Source: Roseiarcus sp963774195 (GTDB taxonomy: Bacteria > Pseudomonadota > Alphaproteobacteria > Rhizobiales > Beijerinckiaceae). Taken from it: a DNA stretch of 64,000 bases. Positions 37,056 to 44,708 of the stretch are shown in pieces (the first letter of the stretch is position 1; each line of letters starts with the position of its first letter). The notes beneath the pieces are model-generated. The model saw nothing but the letters and a program-made list of their open reading frames with translations, was not told where the DNA came from and searched no databases. Location: positions 992,001-1,056,000 of the forward strand of contig CAVZDY010000001.1 in assembly GCA_963774195.1 (NCBI GenBank), read 5' to 3'. A program made the position numbers and the translations under genes.

Positions 37056-37084
37056 TTGACGCGTGGTACGTTATAACATAACAG
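37056..37084 (+). promoter_or_regulatory. Putative promoter and operator of the TonB module
   Basis: TTGACG (37056-37061), 17 bp, then TAACAG (37079-37084). The would-be -10 region is overlapped by the inverted repeat GTTAT-aac-ATAAC (37070-37082), suited to a repressor. It stands 63 bp before the receptor start. Inferred from sequence only. Confidence 0.4.
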
Positions 37085-37146
37085 CAGCCCCGCACATGAG
37101 GACTTGCTCGCGCCGTAACAGGCGGCGCGGCGATTGGCTGGGGTAA

Positions 37147-39423
37147 ATGATGCGGGTTTCGGCAAGAGATATTCCGGCGCTTTGCCTTTCGGTTGCGGCG
37201 CTTACGGAGGCGGCAGGGGTGTCGAGGGCTCAGACGGCTCTCCCCGAGGTGACGGTGACGCCGTCGCCCGCCGCCGCGCCCCAAGCGAAGCCGAAGCCCC
37301 ACAAGCGGACGGCCCAAGCTCGCAGCGCGCCGGCCGGCGCAGCCGCTCAACCGGCCGGAGCCGGGCAGCAAGCCGGCCAGACCCCATCCCGCGGTGGCGC
37401 ATCGGCCGCTCAGCAATTGGCCGCCAAGACGACCGCGCTCGACGCGACGCGCACTTCGATCATGACGCGCGTTGGGACGAACGTTTCCGATCTGGGTCAG
37501 CAGACCATCGCGAACCTGCCGCAGGGGGACGACGCGCCCCTCGACAAGGTTCTGCTGCAGACGCCTGGTATGTCGCAGGATTCGGCGGCTAGTGGCTCCT
37601 TGCACCTGCGCAACGAGCACGCCAACGTCCAATACCGGATCAATGGGATTCTATTGCCTGACGGCGTGTCCGGCTTCGGCCAGGTGCTCGACACCGGGTT
37701 TGTCGGCAATATCGCCGTCATCGACGGCGCGCTACCCGCTCAATTCGGCCTACATACGTCCGGCATCGTCGACCTCACGACCAAGAGCGGCGCGTTCGAC
37801 AACGGCGGCGCCGTCAGTGTCTACGGCGGCAGTCAAGGAACGATCACGCCAAGTCTGGAATATGGCGGCACGGTCGGGAACACGCAGTACTTCTTCAGCG
37901 GCCGCTACTTCGGCAGCAACGAAGGCATCGAGAACCCGACGCCGAGCCTGAACGCGATCCACGACCATACGGACCAGGGCAATTTCTTCGGCTATGTGTC
38001 GAGTCTGGTCGGTGACGGCGCCCGCTTCAGCGTCATGAGCGGGATGACGGACGGCGCCTACCAGATCCCGAACAATCCGGGGCAGGCCCCCGTCTTCAGC
38101 GTCCCGGGCGCCGGATCGTACAGCTCCTCGCAGATCAACGAGAATCAGTTCGAGCAGAACTACTTCACCCTCGGCGCGTTGCAGCAGACGGTCGGCAACC
38201 TCGACTATCAGGTCTCCGCTTATTCGCGCTACAGCTCGCTAAATTTCACCCCCGACACTGTCGGCGATCTGATTTTCAACGGGGTCGCCTCGACCGTCGA
38301 GCGAACCAGCTTCCTCAACGGCCTCCAAGGCGACGCGGCCTATCACATCAACGATGCGCACACGTTGCGCTTCGGCCTCTCGGCGAGCGGCGAAGAGGCT
38401 TCGGCCAGCAATACGTCGGTCGTCTTTCCCTTGGATTCCCAGGGCAATGTCGACGGCGCGCCCTTCGCGACGCCGACGGATTCGAGTTCGAAGACGGGCT
38501 GGCTGCTCGGCGCGTATGTGCAGGATGAATGGAAGGTCACCAACAAGGTCACGATCAACGCGGGCCTGCGCTTCGACCAGATGTATGAATACGTCGACGC
38601 CAATCAGTTCAGCCCGCGCTTCAGCGTGACCTATACGCCGTTCGAGGACACGGCGTTCCACGCCGGCTACGCCCGAGAATTCACGCCGCCCGAGATGGCG
38701 CTGTCCGCGCCGACCAACCTCGCCGAATACGCCGGCACGACACAGCAACCGTCGGTCAATCTCGACGGCGCCGTACAGCCCGAGCGATCGAACAAATTCG
38801 ACGTCGGCGTCGATCAGAAATTTGGGCGCAGCCTAACGATGGGCCTCGACGCCTATTATAAGGCCGCGACCGACCTGCTCGACGATGGCCAGTTCGGCGC
38901 GGCCAATACGCTGACCGCCTTCAACTACGCGAAGGGATGGAACGACGGCGTCGAGGCCAAATTCGACTATAAGCTCGGCGACTTTGAAGCCTACGGCAAT
39001 GTGGCGTTTGGCCACGAATGGGCCAAGGATTTCGTCTCCAACCAGTTTCTGATCGATGCGGCGACCTATCAATATGTAGCGAACAACGCCATCCCGACCG
39101 ACCATTCGCAGACCTGGACCGGCTCGGCGGGCGCGAGTTATCTGCTGATGGGCACACGGCTCAGCGCCGACATGATCTTCGGCAGCGGATTGCGGTCGGG
39201 CTTCGCCAATTTGGAATCGGTCCCTGCCTACGCGCAGGTGAACCTCGGCCTGTCGCATGCGTTCAAATGGTCGCCCAGCTACAAGCCGCTGACGGTGCGC
39301 TTCGACATCGTGAACCTTTTTGATTCGACCTACGTGATCCGGGATGGCAGCGGGATCGGCGTGTTTGCGCCGCAGTACGGGCCGCGTCGCGGATTCTTCG
39401 TCGGCCTGTCGCAGGCGTTGTGA
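37147..39423 (+). CDS. TonB-dependent outer-membrane receptor
   Basis: 758 residues. A signal-like N-terminus (ALCLSVAALTEAAGVSRAQ) is followed by a TonB box at LPEVTVTPSP and an unusual Pro/Ala/Gln-rich linker of about 70 residues. The plug comprises about 100-220 (TIANLPQGDDAPLDKVLLQTPGMSQDSA, LHLRNEHANVQYRINGILLPDG, in parts, the usual 'R...hqhriNGhph' type). The rest is a beta-barrel with alternating aromatic strands. The barrel ends SQAL without a terminal Phe, although PRRGFFVGLS fits a last strand. The GTG of exbB overlaps its stop. Substrate unknown; no siderophore, heme or cobalamin gene is nearby. Confidence 0.9.
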   Translation: MMRVSARDIPALCLSVAALTEAAGVSRAQTALPEVTVTPSPAAAPQAKPKPHKRTAQARSAPAGAAAQPAGAGQQAGQTPSRGGASAAQQLAAKTTALDATRTSIMTRVGTNVSDLGQQTIANLPQGDDAPLDKVLLQTPGMSQDSAASGSLHLRNEHANVQYRINGILLPDGVSGFGQVLDTGFVGNIAVIDGALPAQFGLHTSGIVDLTTKSGAFDNGGAVSVYGGSQGTITPSLEYGGTVGNTQYFFSGRYFGSNEGIENPTPSLNAIHDHTDQGNFFGYVSSLVGDGARFSVMSGMTDGAYQIPNNPGQAPVFSVPGAGSYSSSQINENQFEQNYFTLGALQQTVGNLDYQVSAYSRYSSLNFTPDTVGDLIFNGVASTVERTSFLNGLQGDAAYHINDAHTLRFGLSASGEEASASNTSVVFPLDSQGNVDGAPFATPTDSSSKTGWLLGAYVQDEWKVTNKVTINAGLRFDQMYEYVDANQFSPRFSVTYTPFEDTAFHAGYAREFTPPEMALSAPTNLAEYAGTTQQPSVNLDGAVQPERSNKFDVGVDQKFGRSLTMGLDAYYKAATDLLDDGQFGAANTLTAFNYAKGWNDGVEAKFDYKLGDFEAYGNVAFGHEWAKDFVSNQFLIDAATYQYVANNAIPTDHSQTWTGSAGASYLLMGTRLSADMIFGSGLRSGFANLESVPAYAQVNLGLSHAFKWSPSYKPLTVRFDIVNLFDSTYVIRDGSGIGVFAPQYGPRRGFFVGLSQAL

Positions 39424-40370
39424 CGGTTCAGACGACGACTATGGGAATGACGATGATCGCGAAACCGTCTCGGCTTGCTGCCGGCTTCGTCGCCGCAATG
39501 GTCCTCCTCGGCGCGGCGACGGTCGCCGCCGAGGCGCAAAGCGCGGCGCCGGCCGAGACGAACGCCGGCGTCGCCGCCCCGTCCCAGAGCGCGAGCCCGA
39601 GCCCGGCGCTGCCGCGCGCCGGGGCGCCAGCCGAGCCCGCGTTGGGGTCGCTGCCGCCTGAGCCGCGCGACCTCTCGCCCTGGGGCATGTTCATGACCGC
39701 GACGCTGGTCGTCAAAGCGGTGATGACCTGCCTCATGCTGGCCTCGGTCGCGACCTGGACGGTCGCGCTGTCGAAGGGACTTGGACTCCTCCTCGCCAAA
39801 CGGGAGCTGCGCAAGCAAATCGACGCGCTGGGGCGGTCGGCGACGCTCGCCGAAGCGATCGGGCGTTTGCGGGGGCAAGTGGCGCTCGAAGCGCCCGCGC
39901 TCGCCGCTGCGCGCGAAATCGACATGTCGAGCGATCTTGCGAGCGTCGCCGGGATCAAGGAGCGCATCGCCTCGCGGCTGGAGCGGCTGGAAGCCGCCGC
40001 TGGCCGGGGCATTGCGCGCGGGACCGGCGTCCTGGCGACCACCGGGGCGATCGGGCCGTTCGTCGGCCTGTTCGGTACGGTCTGGGGCATCATGAACAGC
40101 TTCGTCGGCATCTCGAAGCAGCACACGACCAACCTCGCCGTCGTCGCGCCGGGCATTGCCGAGGCGCTGCTGGCGACCGCCATGGGGCTCGTCGCGGCGA
40201 TTCCGGCCGTTGTCATCTACAATCTGTTCTCGCGCTCGATCGCCGGCTATCGCGCCCTCTACGGCGACGGAACCGCCGAAATTCTCCGCCTCGCCAGCCG
40301 CGATCTCGACCGCTCCGCCGAGGCAGCGCCGCGGGTAACCCCCGCCCAAGCGCCTTACGCGGCGGAGTAG
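39420..40370 (+). CDS. exbB: TonB-system energiser ExbB
   Basis: 316 residues, GTG start overlapping the receptor stop; ATG 39441 is an alternative. It has a signal-like helix plus an Ala/Pro-rich periplasmic stretch of about 60 residues at the N-terminus, as in the long ExbB of Alphaproteobacteria. Three membrane helices follow; the core signature is IGPFVGLFGTVWGIMNSFVGIS and GIAEALLATAMGLVAAIPAVVIYNLF, in parts. With ExbD it forms the proton-driven motor in the inner membrane that acts on TonB. Confidence 0.93.
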   Translation: MTVQTTTMGMTMIAKPSRLAAGFVAAMVLLGAATVAAEAQSAAPAETNAGVAAPSQSASPSPALPRAGAPAEPALGSLPPEPRDLSPWGMFMTATLVVKAVMTCLMLASVATWTVALSKGLGLLLAKRELRKQIDALGRSATLAEAIGRLRGQVALEAPALAAAREIDMSSDLASVAGIKERIASRLERLEAAAGRGIARGTGVLATTGAIGPFVGLFGTVWGIMNSFVGISKQHTTNLAVVAPGIAEALLATAMGLVAAIPAVVIYNLFSRSIAGYRALYGDGTAEILRLASRDLDRSAEAAPRVTPAQAPYAAE

Positions 40371-40375
40371 GGGCA

Positions 40376-40801
40376 ATGGCCGTTCGTCTCGATCACGGCG
40401 AGGACGATCTTGCCGAGACGCACGAGATCAACGTCACGCCGTTCATCGACGTCATTCTCGTGCTGCTCATCATTTTCATGATTGCGGCGCCGCTGGCGAC
40501 GGTCGACGTGTCGGTCGATCTGCCCGCGTCCAACGCCGAGACGCAAAAGCGCCCCGACAAGCCGCTGTTCGTCACGCTGAAGGCGGACCTCTCGCTGGCG
40601 ATCGGCGACGACGCCGTGCCGCGCGAGGCGCTCGGCGCAGCGCTCGACCGGGCGACCGGCGGCGACAAGAACCAGCGCGTCTATCTGAGGGCCGACAAGA
40701 GCGTCGCCTATGGCGATTTGATGCAGGCGATGAATGCGCTGCGCGACGCCGGCTATCTGAAGCTCGCGCTTGTCGGTCTCGATTCGGGCGGGGCCCGGTG
40801 A
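40376..40801 (+). CDS. exbD: TonB-system energiser ExbD
   Basis: 141 residues. A short cytoplasmic tail, then the single membrane helix INVTPFIDVILVLLIIFMI with the proton-carrying Asp (residue 25), and a periplasmic domain (YLRADKSVAYGDLMQAMNALRDAG). Five bp downstream of exbB; its stop overlaps the GTG of tonB. Confidence 0.94.
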   Translation: MAVRLDHGEDDLAETHEINVTPFIDVILVLLIIFMIAAPLATVDVSVDLPASNAETQKRPDKPLFVTLKADLSLAIGDDAVPREALGAALDRATGGDKNQRVYLRADKSVAYGDLMQAMNALRDAGYLKLALVGLDSGGAR

Positions 40802-41646
40802 TCGGCCGGCCCGCCATGCTCGCGCGCTGGATCGTTTGCGGCTTGCTCGTTGTGGCTGCCCATGCGCTCGCTTTGGCGGCCTTCCGGCCCGACTTCGAAG
40901 CGGCCGACCAGGACGCCGGCGGCCCCGTCGCCTTCGTCGACCTCGCGCCGGAAGCGGCGGCGCCGCCCGCTCCGCCGAGCGATCTCGCGCCTGGTCCCGA
41001 GCAGGCGGATAGTCCGGCTGCCGAAAGCGAGCAGCAACCGCCGCCGCCACCGGTTGCGCAGGCTGATCCCCAGCCGCAGCCCGCCGCGCCTGAGCCGCCG
41101 CCCGTGCAAGCGCCCCCGAACGAAACGGCGGAAGAGCCCGTTGCGCCCCCCTCGCCGACGCCGGCTGAGACGCCTCCGCCGCAGCCCGTTCCGACGCCTT
41201 CGCCAACGCCGGTCGAAGCGCCGTCGCCGCAGCCGGTCGCCCCGCAGCCGAATCCTCCCTCGGAGGTCTCTGTCCCCTCCGCGCCGCCGAGCGCGCCTGC
41301 CGTGGCGCCGCAAGCGGTGGGGCCCGAACCGGGCGATGCCAAGCCGACGCTTTCGCCACGGACCTTGCGCTGGCAGCGCGGCCTCGTCGCTCAGATCGAA
41401 CGCTTCAAGCGCTATCCCGCGCGCGCGGCGGGCCGCTTCGGCGTTGCGCGGGTCGCGTTCACGATCGACCGACAAGGCCGTCTCGTTGATGTGCACATGG
41501 TCGACGGCGCCGGTTCCGCTGTTTTGGATGACGAGGCGATCGCGACCGTCAGGCGCGCCGCGCCGTTTCCGCGGCCGCCGGACGCCGCCTCGGCGGACCA
41601 ACTCTCCTTCATCGTCCCCATCCGCTACGCGCCCGCGCATCCTTGA
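40798..41646 (+). CDS. tonB: TonB family protein
   Basis: 282 residues, GTG start in a GTGA overlap with exbD. One membrane anchor (WIVCGLLVVAAHALALAAF) is followed by a spacer of about 140 residues made of Pro, Ala, Glu and Gln, able to span the periplasm. The TonB C-terminal domain lies from about residue 195 (LRWQRGLVAQIERFKRYPARA, in parts) to VRRAAPFPRPPD. It carries energy from ExbBD to the TonB box of the receptor. As receptor, ExbB, ExbD and TonB are in one operon, this motor is probably dedicated to that receptor. Confidence 0.92.
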   Translation: MIGRPAMLARWIVCGLLVVAAHALALAAFRPDFEAADQDAGGPVAFVDLAPEAAAPPAPPSDLAPGPEQADSPAAESEQQPPPPPVAQADPQPQPAAPEPPPVQAPPNETAEEPVAPPSPTPAETPPPQPVPTPSPTPVEAPSPQPVAPQPNPPSEVSVPSAPPSAPAVAPQAVGPEPGDAKPTLSPRTLRWQRGLVAQIERFKRYPARAAGRFGVARVAFTIDRQGRLVDVHMVDGAGSAVLDDEAIATVRRAAPFPRPPDAASADQLSFIVPIRYAPAHP

Positions 41647-41689
41647 CTTGACCGGCCCGCGGCCATCAATTTGCCGTGAGGGGGAACTC

Positions 41690-42157
41690 ATGAAGCGGGC
41701 GGTTTTCATTCTTGCGGGGGCGATTGCGCTGGCGACGCCGGCGGTGGCCGCCGACCAGGCCGCGGCGGATGTGGTGACGAGCATATACCGGATCTATGCG
41801 GGGCCGAAGGGCGACTACGCCAGCGGTTCGTTCGACGACCCGAAAGTGGTCGCTCATTTCACGAAGTCGCTGCGCGCCGCGATGATGGCGATGTATGCGC
41901 GCTCCAAGAGGACGGACGAGCCGATCCTCGATTTCGATCCCGTCACCGACTCGCAGGATCCGTTGGTGGAGCGGCTGTCGATCGCGCCCGAAAGCGACAG
42001 CGTCGTCGCGGCGACCTTCTATAGCGGGCAGGACAAGCACGTCGTGCGCTACGTCTTTAAACGCGAGGCTGGCGGTCGGCGGATCGATGACGTCAGCGGC
42101 GGCGAAGGCGACGGGAAGTGGGACCTGCGCGAGATCATCAAGCCCGGCGCGAAATAG
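41690..42157 (+). CDS. Secreted DUF3828-like protein
   Basis: 155 residues: signal MKRAVFILAGAIALATPAVAA, then DVVTSIYRIYAG, FTKSLRAAMMAMYARSK, ILDFDPVTDSQDP and GKWDLREIIKP. The spacing 'Yrhyag...ylskslaally...hdfDPhhngQD' is like DUF3828 periplasmic proteins (NTF2-like fold). It lies 43 bp after tonB in the same direction, so it may be a periplasmic helper of the uptake system. This link is inferred from position. Confidence 0.7.
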   Translation: MKRAVFILAGAIALATPAVAADQAAADVVTSIYRIYAGPKGDYASGSFDDPKVVAHFTKSLRAAMMAMYARSKRTDEPILDFDPVTDSQDPLVERLSIAPESDSVVAATFYSGQDKHVVRYVFKREAGGRRIDDVSGGEGDGKWDLREIIKPGAK

Positions 42158-42229
42158 CGGCCCGCCGCGACGCATCGTCGCGCGCATGAAGAATGGACAC
42201 AATCGGCGCGCCATGGCACAAAGCCGCTC

Positions 42230-42292
42230 ATGAACCCCGTTCGCACCAGCGCCGTGCTTATTATTCTCGCCATTCGACCCTTGGCGGGATAG
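42230..42292 (+). CDS. Leader peptide of the leuC attenuator (20 aa)
   Basis: ATG to TAG, 20 codons. Residues 8-15 read AVLIILAI, that is Val-Leu-Ile-Ile-Leu-Ala-Ile in a row plus a Leu at 18. The codons GTG CTT ATT ATT CTC GCC ATT include several (CTT, ATT) that are rare in this GC-rich DNA. A terminator follows 30 bp after its stop and leuC lies downstream. It would sense shortage of charged Leu, Ile or Val tRNA by ribosome stalling. No strong ribosome site is seen, which is common for leaders. Confidence 0.78.
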   Translation: MNPVRTSAVLIILAIRPLAG

Positions 42293-42345
42293 CGCGCGCT
42301 CGAACGGAAAGCAGCCGCAACCCGCCCCGAGAGGCGGATTTTTTG
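42283..42345 (+). promoter_or_regulatory. Transcription attenuator upstream of leuC
   Basis: Terminator: ccgcc (42322-42326), loop ccgaga, ggcgg (42333-42337), then attttttg. Its 5' arm cccgcc (42321-42326) can pair instead with ggcggg at 42283-42288, inside the last codons of the leader peptide. Stalling at the branched-chain codons would leave ggcggg free to make the antiterminator. A ribosome reaching the TAG would cover it and allow termination. A further hairpin gtctcc/ggagac stands at 42351-42376. Confidence 0.75.
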
Positions 42346-42554
42346 TTGCCGTCTCCCGGGGCTTCTCGATGGAGACCCGTATGCCGCCGCAATGATGTTG
42401 ACTCGCCGGGGCCGTGCTAAAGGCGGCCTCGCCGAATTCTTGAGAAAACCTGCGTCTACGCGCCCCGCGATCCCTCTTTTTTCTTTCGCGCAAACGGCCT
42501 AGAACGCGAACCGACCTCTGAATCAAATGCGCCAGGAAGGCGCTGGAGCAAGAC

Positions 42555-43961
42555 ATGGGCAAGCCGCGCACGCTTTATGACAAGATCTGGGACGACCACG
42601 TCATCGAGACGAACGCCGAGGGCTCGTCGCTTCTCTACATCGACCGCCATCTCGTCCATGAGGTGACCAGCCCGCAGGCTTTCGAGGGCTTGCGTATGGC
42701 GGGCCGCAAGGTGCGCGCGCCGGAGAAGACGCTCGCCGTGGTCGACCACAACATCCAGACGACCGATCGTCGCGGCGGCATCGCCGACGTCGAGAGCCGC
42801 GTGCAGGTCGAGCAGCTCGCGCAGAACGCGCGCGAATTCGGCATCGAATATTACGACGAGTTCGACCTCCGCCAAGGCATCGTCCACATCATCGGCCCTG
42901 AGCAGGGCTTTACGCTGCCGGGCACGACGATCGTCTGCGGCGACAGCCACACCTCGACCCACGGCGCCTTCGGCGCCCTCGCGCACGGCATCGGCACCTC
43001 AGAGGTCGAGCACGTGCTGGCGACGCAGACGCTGATCCAGGCGAAAGCCAAGAACATGCGCGTCACCGTCGATGGCGCGCTCGGCGAAGGCGTCACTGCC
43101 AAGGACATCATCCTCGCCATCATCGGCGAGATCGGCACGGCGGGCGGCACCGGCCATGTGCTCGAATACGCCGGCGAAGCGATCCGCGCTTTGTCGATGG
43201 AAGGCCGCATGACGGTCTGCAACATGTCGATCGAGGCCGGCGCGCGCGCCGGCATGGTTGCGCCGGACGAGAAGACCTACGCCTTCCTTAAGGATCGGCC
43301 GAAGACGCCCAAGGGCGACCTCTGGGATCAGGCGCGCCGCTATTGGGATGCGCTGCACTCCGACGAGGGCGCGCATTTCGACGTCGAAGTGCGCCTCGAC
43401 GCGGCCAAGCTGCCCCCCATCGTCTCCTGGGGCACCAGCCCGCAGGACGTCGTCTCGGTCGGCGGCTATGTGCCGCGCATCGAGGACGGCGCGACAGAGC
43501 AGAAGCGCGCCTCGATCAAGCGCGCGCTGGAGTACATGGGTCTCGCTGGCGGTGAAAAGATCACCGACATCGCGATCGACCGGGTGTTCATCGGCTCCTG
43601 CACCAACGGCCGCATCGAAGATCTGCGCGCAGCGTCGAAGATCATCGCTGGCCGCAAGGTCGCCGAGAGCGTCCAGGGCATGGTCGTGCCGGGCTCGGGC
43701 CTCGTGAAACAGCAGGCCGAGGCCGAGGGCCTCGACAAGATTTTCCTCGCCGCCGGCTTCGAATGGCGCGAGCCGGGCTGCTCGATGTGCCTCGCGATGA
43801 ACCCCGACAAGCTCTCGCCGGGCGAGCGCTGCGCTTCGACCTCGAACCGCAATTTCGAGGGGCGCCAGGGCTACAAGGGCCGCACTCACCTCGTCTCTCC
43901 CGTGATGGCGGCGGCGGCGGCCATCACGGGGCGCTTCGTCGACGTGCGCGAGTGGCGCTGA
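42555..43961 (+). CDS. leuC: 3-isopropylmalate dehydratase large subunit
   Basis: 468 residues. Isomerisation of 2- to 3-isopropylmalate in leucine synthesis, with LeuD (not in the window). The [4Fe-4S] ligands are visible in FIGSCTNGRIEDLRAAS and REPGCSMCLAMNPD (Cys-x-x-Cys). Other aconitase-family motifs are CGDSHTSTHGAFGALAHGIGTSE, in parts, and TSNRNFEGRQG. Length is as usual for bacterial LeuC. It lies 263 bp after the leader peptide with a terminator in between. arfB follows 19 bp later. Confidence 0.96.
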   Translation: MGKPRTLYDKIWDDHVIETNAEGSSLLYIDRHLVHEVTSPQAFEGLRMAGRKVRAPEKTLAVVDHNIQTTDRRGGIADVESRVQVEQLAQNAREFGIEYYDEFDLRQGIVHIIGPEQGFTLPGTTIVCGDSHTSTHGAFGALAHGIGTSEVEHVLATQTLIQAKAKNMRVTVDGALGEGVTAKDIILAIIGEIGTAGGTGHVLEYAGEAIRALSMEGRMTVCNMSIEAGARAGMVAPDEKTYAFLKDRPKTPKGDLWDQARRYWDALHSDEGAHFDVEVRLDAAKLPPIVSWGTSPQDVVSVGGYVPRIEDGATEQKRASIKRALEYMGLAGGEKITDIAIDRVFIGSCTNGRIEDLRAASKIIAGRKVAESVQGMVVPGSGLVKQQAEAEGLDKIFLAAGFEWREPGCSMCLAMNPDKLSPGERCASTSNRNFEGRQGYKGRTHLVSPVMAAAAAITGRFVDVREWR

Positions 43962-43980
43962 CGCCGTAGGGACGAAGCCC

Positions 43981-44394
43981 ATGCAAGTCGGCGATCTCCT
44001 CATCGACGAGAGCGAGATCGTCGAAAACTTCGTTCGCTCGTCGGGCCCCGGCGGGCAGAACGTCAACAAGGTGGCGAGCGCGGTCGAATTGCGCTTCGAC
44101 GCGCGCCGCTCGCCGAGCCTGCCGAACGACGTCGCGATCCGGCTAATCAAAATCGCCGGCGCGCGCGCCACCCAGGACGGCGTCATCGTCATCTTCGCCC
44201 AGCGCTTCTCCAGCCAGCCGCGCAACCGCGAAGACGCCCGCGAACGCCTCGCCGAACTGCTGGTCAAGGCCCAGGAACGGCAGAAGCCGCGACGAGCGAC
44301 ACGGCCGACGCGCGCCTCACGAACGAAACGGCTGGACGAAAAGAGCCGGCGCGGGGCGGTGAAGGCGATGCGGGGGAAGGCGGGGGCGGATTAG
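43981..44394 (+). CDS. arfB: Alternative ribosome-rescue factor / peptidyl-tRNA hydrolase ArfB (YaeJ)
   Basis: 137 residues: SSGPGGQNVNKVASAVELRFD carries the catalytic GGQ of class I release factors, but there is no codon-recognition domain. The basic tail (KPRRATRPTRASRTKRLDEKSRRG, in parts) fits in the empty mRNA channel of stalled ribosomes. Both features define ArfB. Located 19 bp after leuC, perhaps by read-through only. Confidence 0.94.
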   Translation: MQVGDLLIDESEIVENFVRSSGPGGQNVNKVASAVELRFDARRSPSLPNDVAIRLIKIAGARATQDGVIVIFAQRFSSQPRNREDARERLAELLVKAQERQKPRRATRPTRASRTKRLDEKSRRGAVKAMRGKAGAD

Positions 44395-44519
44395 GCTAGA
44401 TATGCCGCCGCTCCGCAAAGGGTCGCCCCTGACAATTCCTTCCCGACTCGCCGAATGCGAACTATCCTTCGCCCTGTTCGCTGCGATGAGTTCGGGCCCC
44501 AGTGAGCCCGCGGCGTCAA

Positions 44520-44670
44520 GGCATTTCCGCGAAGGCGGCGTTTGTCAAGGCGCGGTGGCTTAAGTAATTGATATTGCAAGGGTGAGCGTCAAGCGAAGCC
44601 TTGACATCGCTTGACATAACTTGACGAAACTACGCGCAGATTTGACGCAAGCTTGACGCGGGCGTTGACG
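44520..44670. repeat. TTGAC-repeat element, copy 2
   Basis: TTGAC at 44601, 44611 and 44621 (10-bp steps), then 44642, 44653 and 44665. It is preceded by gcttaagtaattgatattgc and aagggtgagcgtcaagcgaag, which align with gcctaagcgcttgatatcgc and aggggcgggcgtcaagggaa in copy 1 (22185-22330). It fills most of the gap between arfB and argH, whose 3' ends face each other. Confidence 0.8.
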
Positions 44671-44708
44671 GGCCTCGATCCCCTGCGCTCCTCGCAGCCG
44701 GAGCCGCG

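Noticed and set aside
40850..42157. 435-codon plus-strand frame running through tonB into the DUF3828-like gene
   Set aside because: The first two thirds are the out-of-frame reading of the Pro-rich tonB region. Only the part from 41690, with a signal peptide, is a gene.
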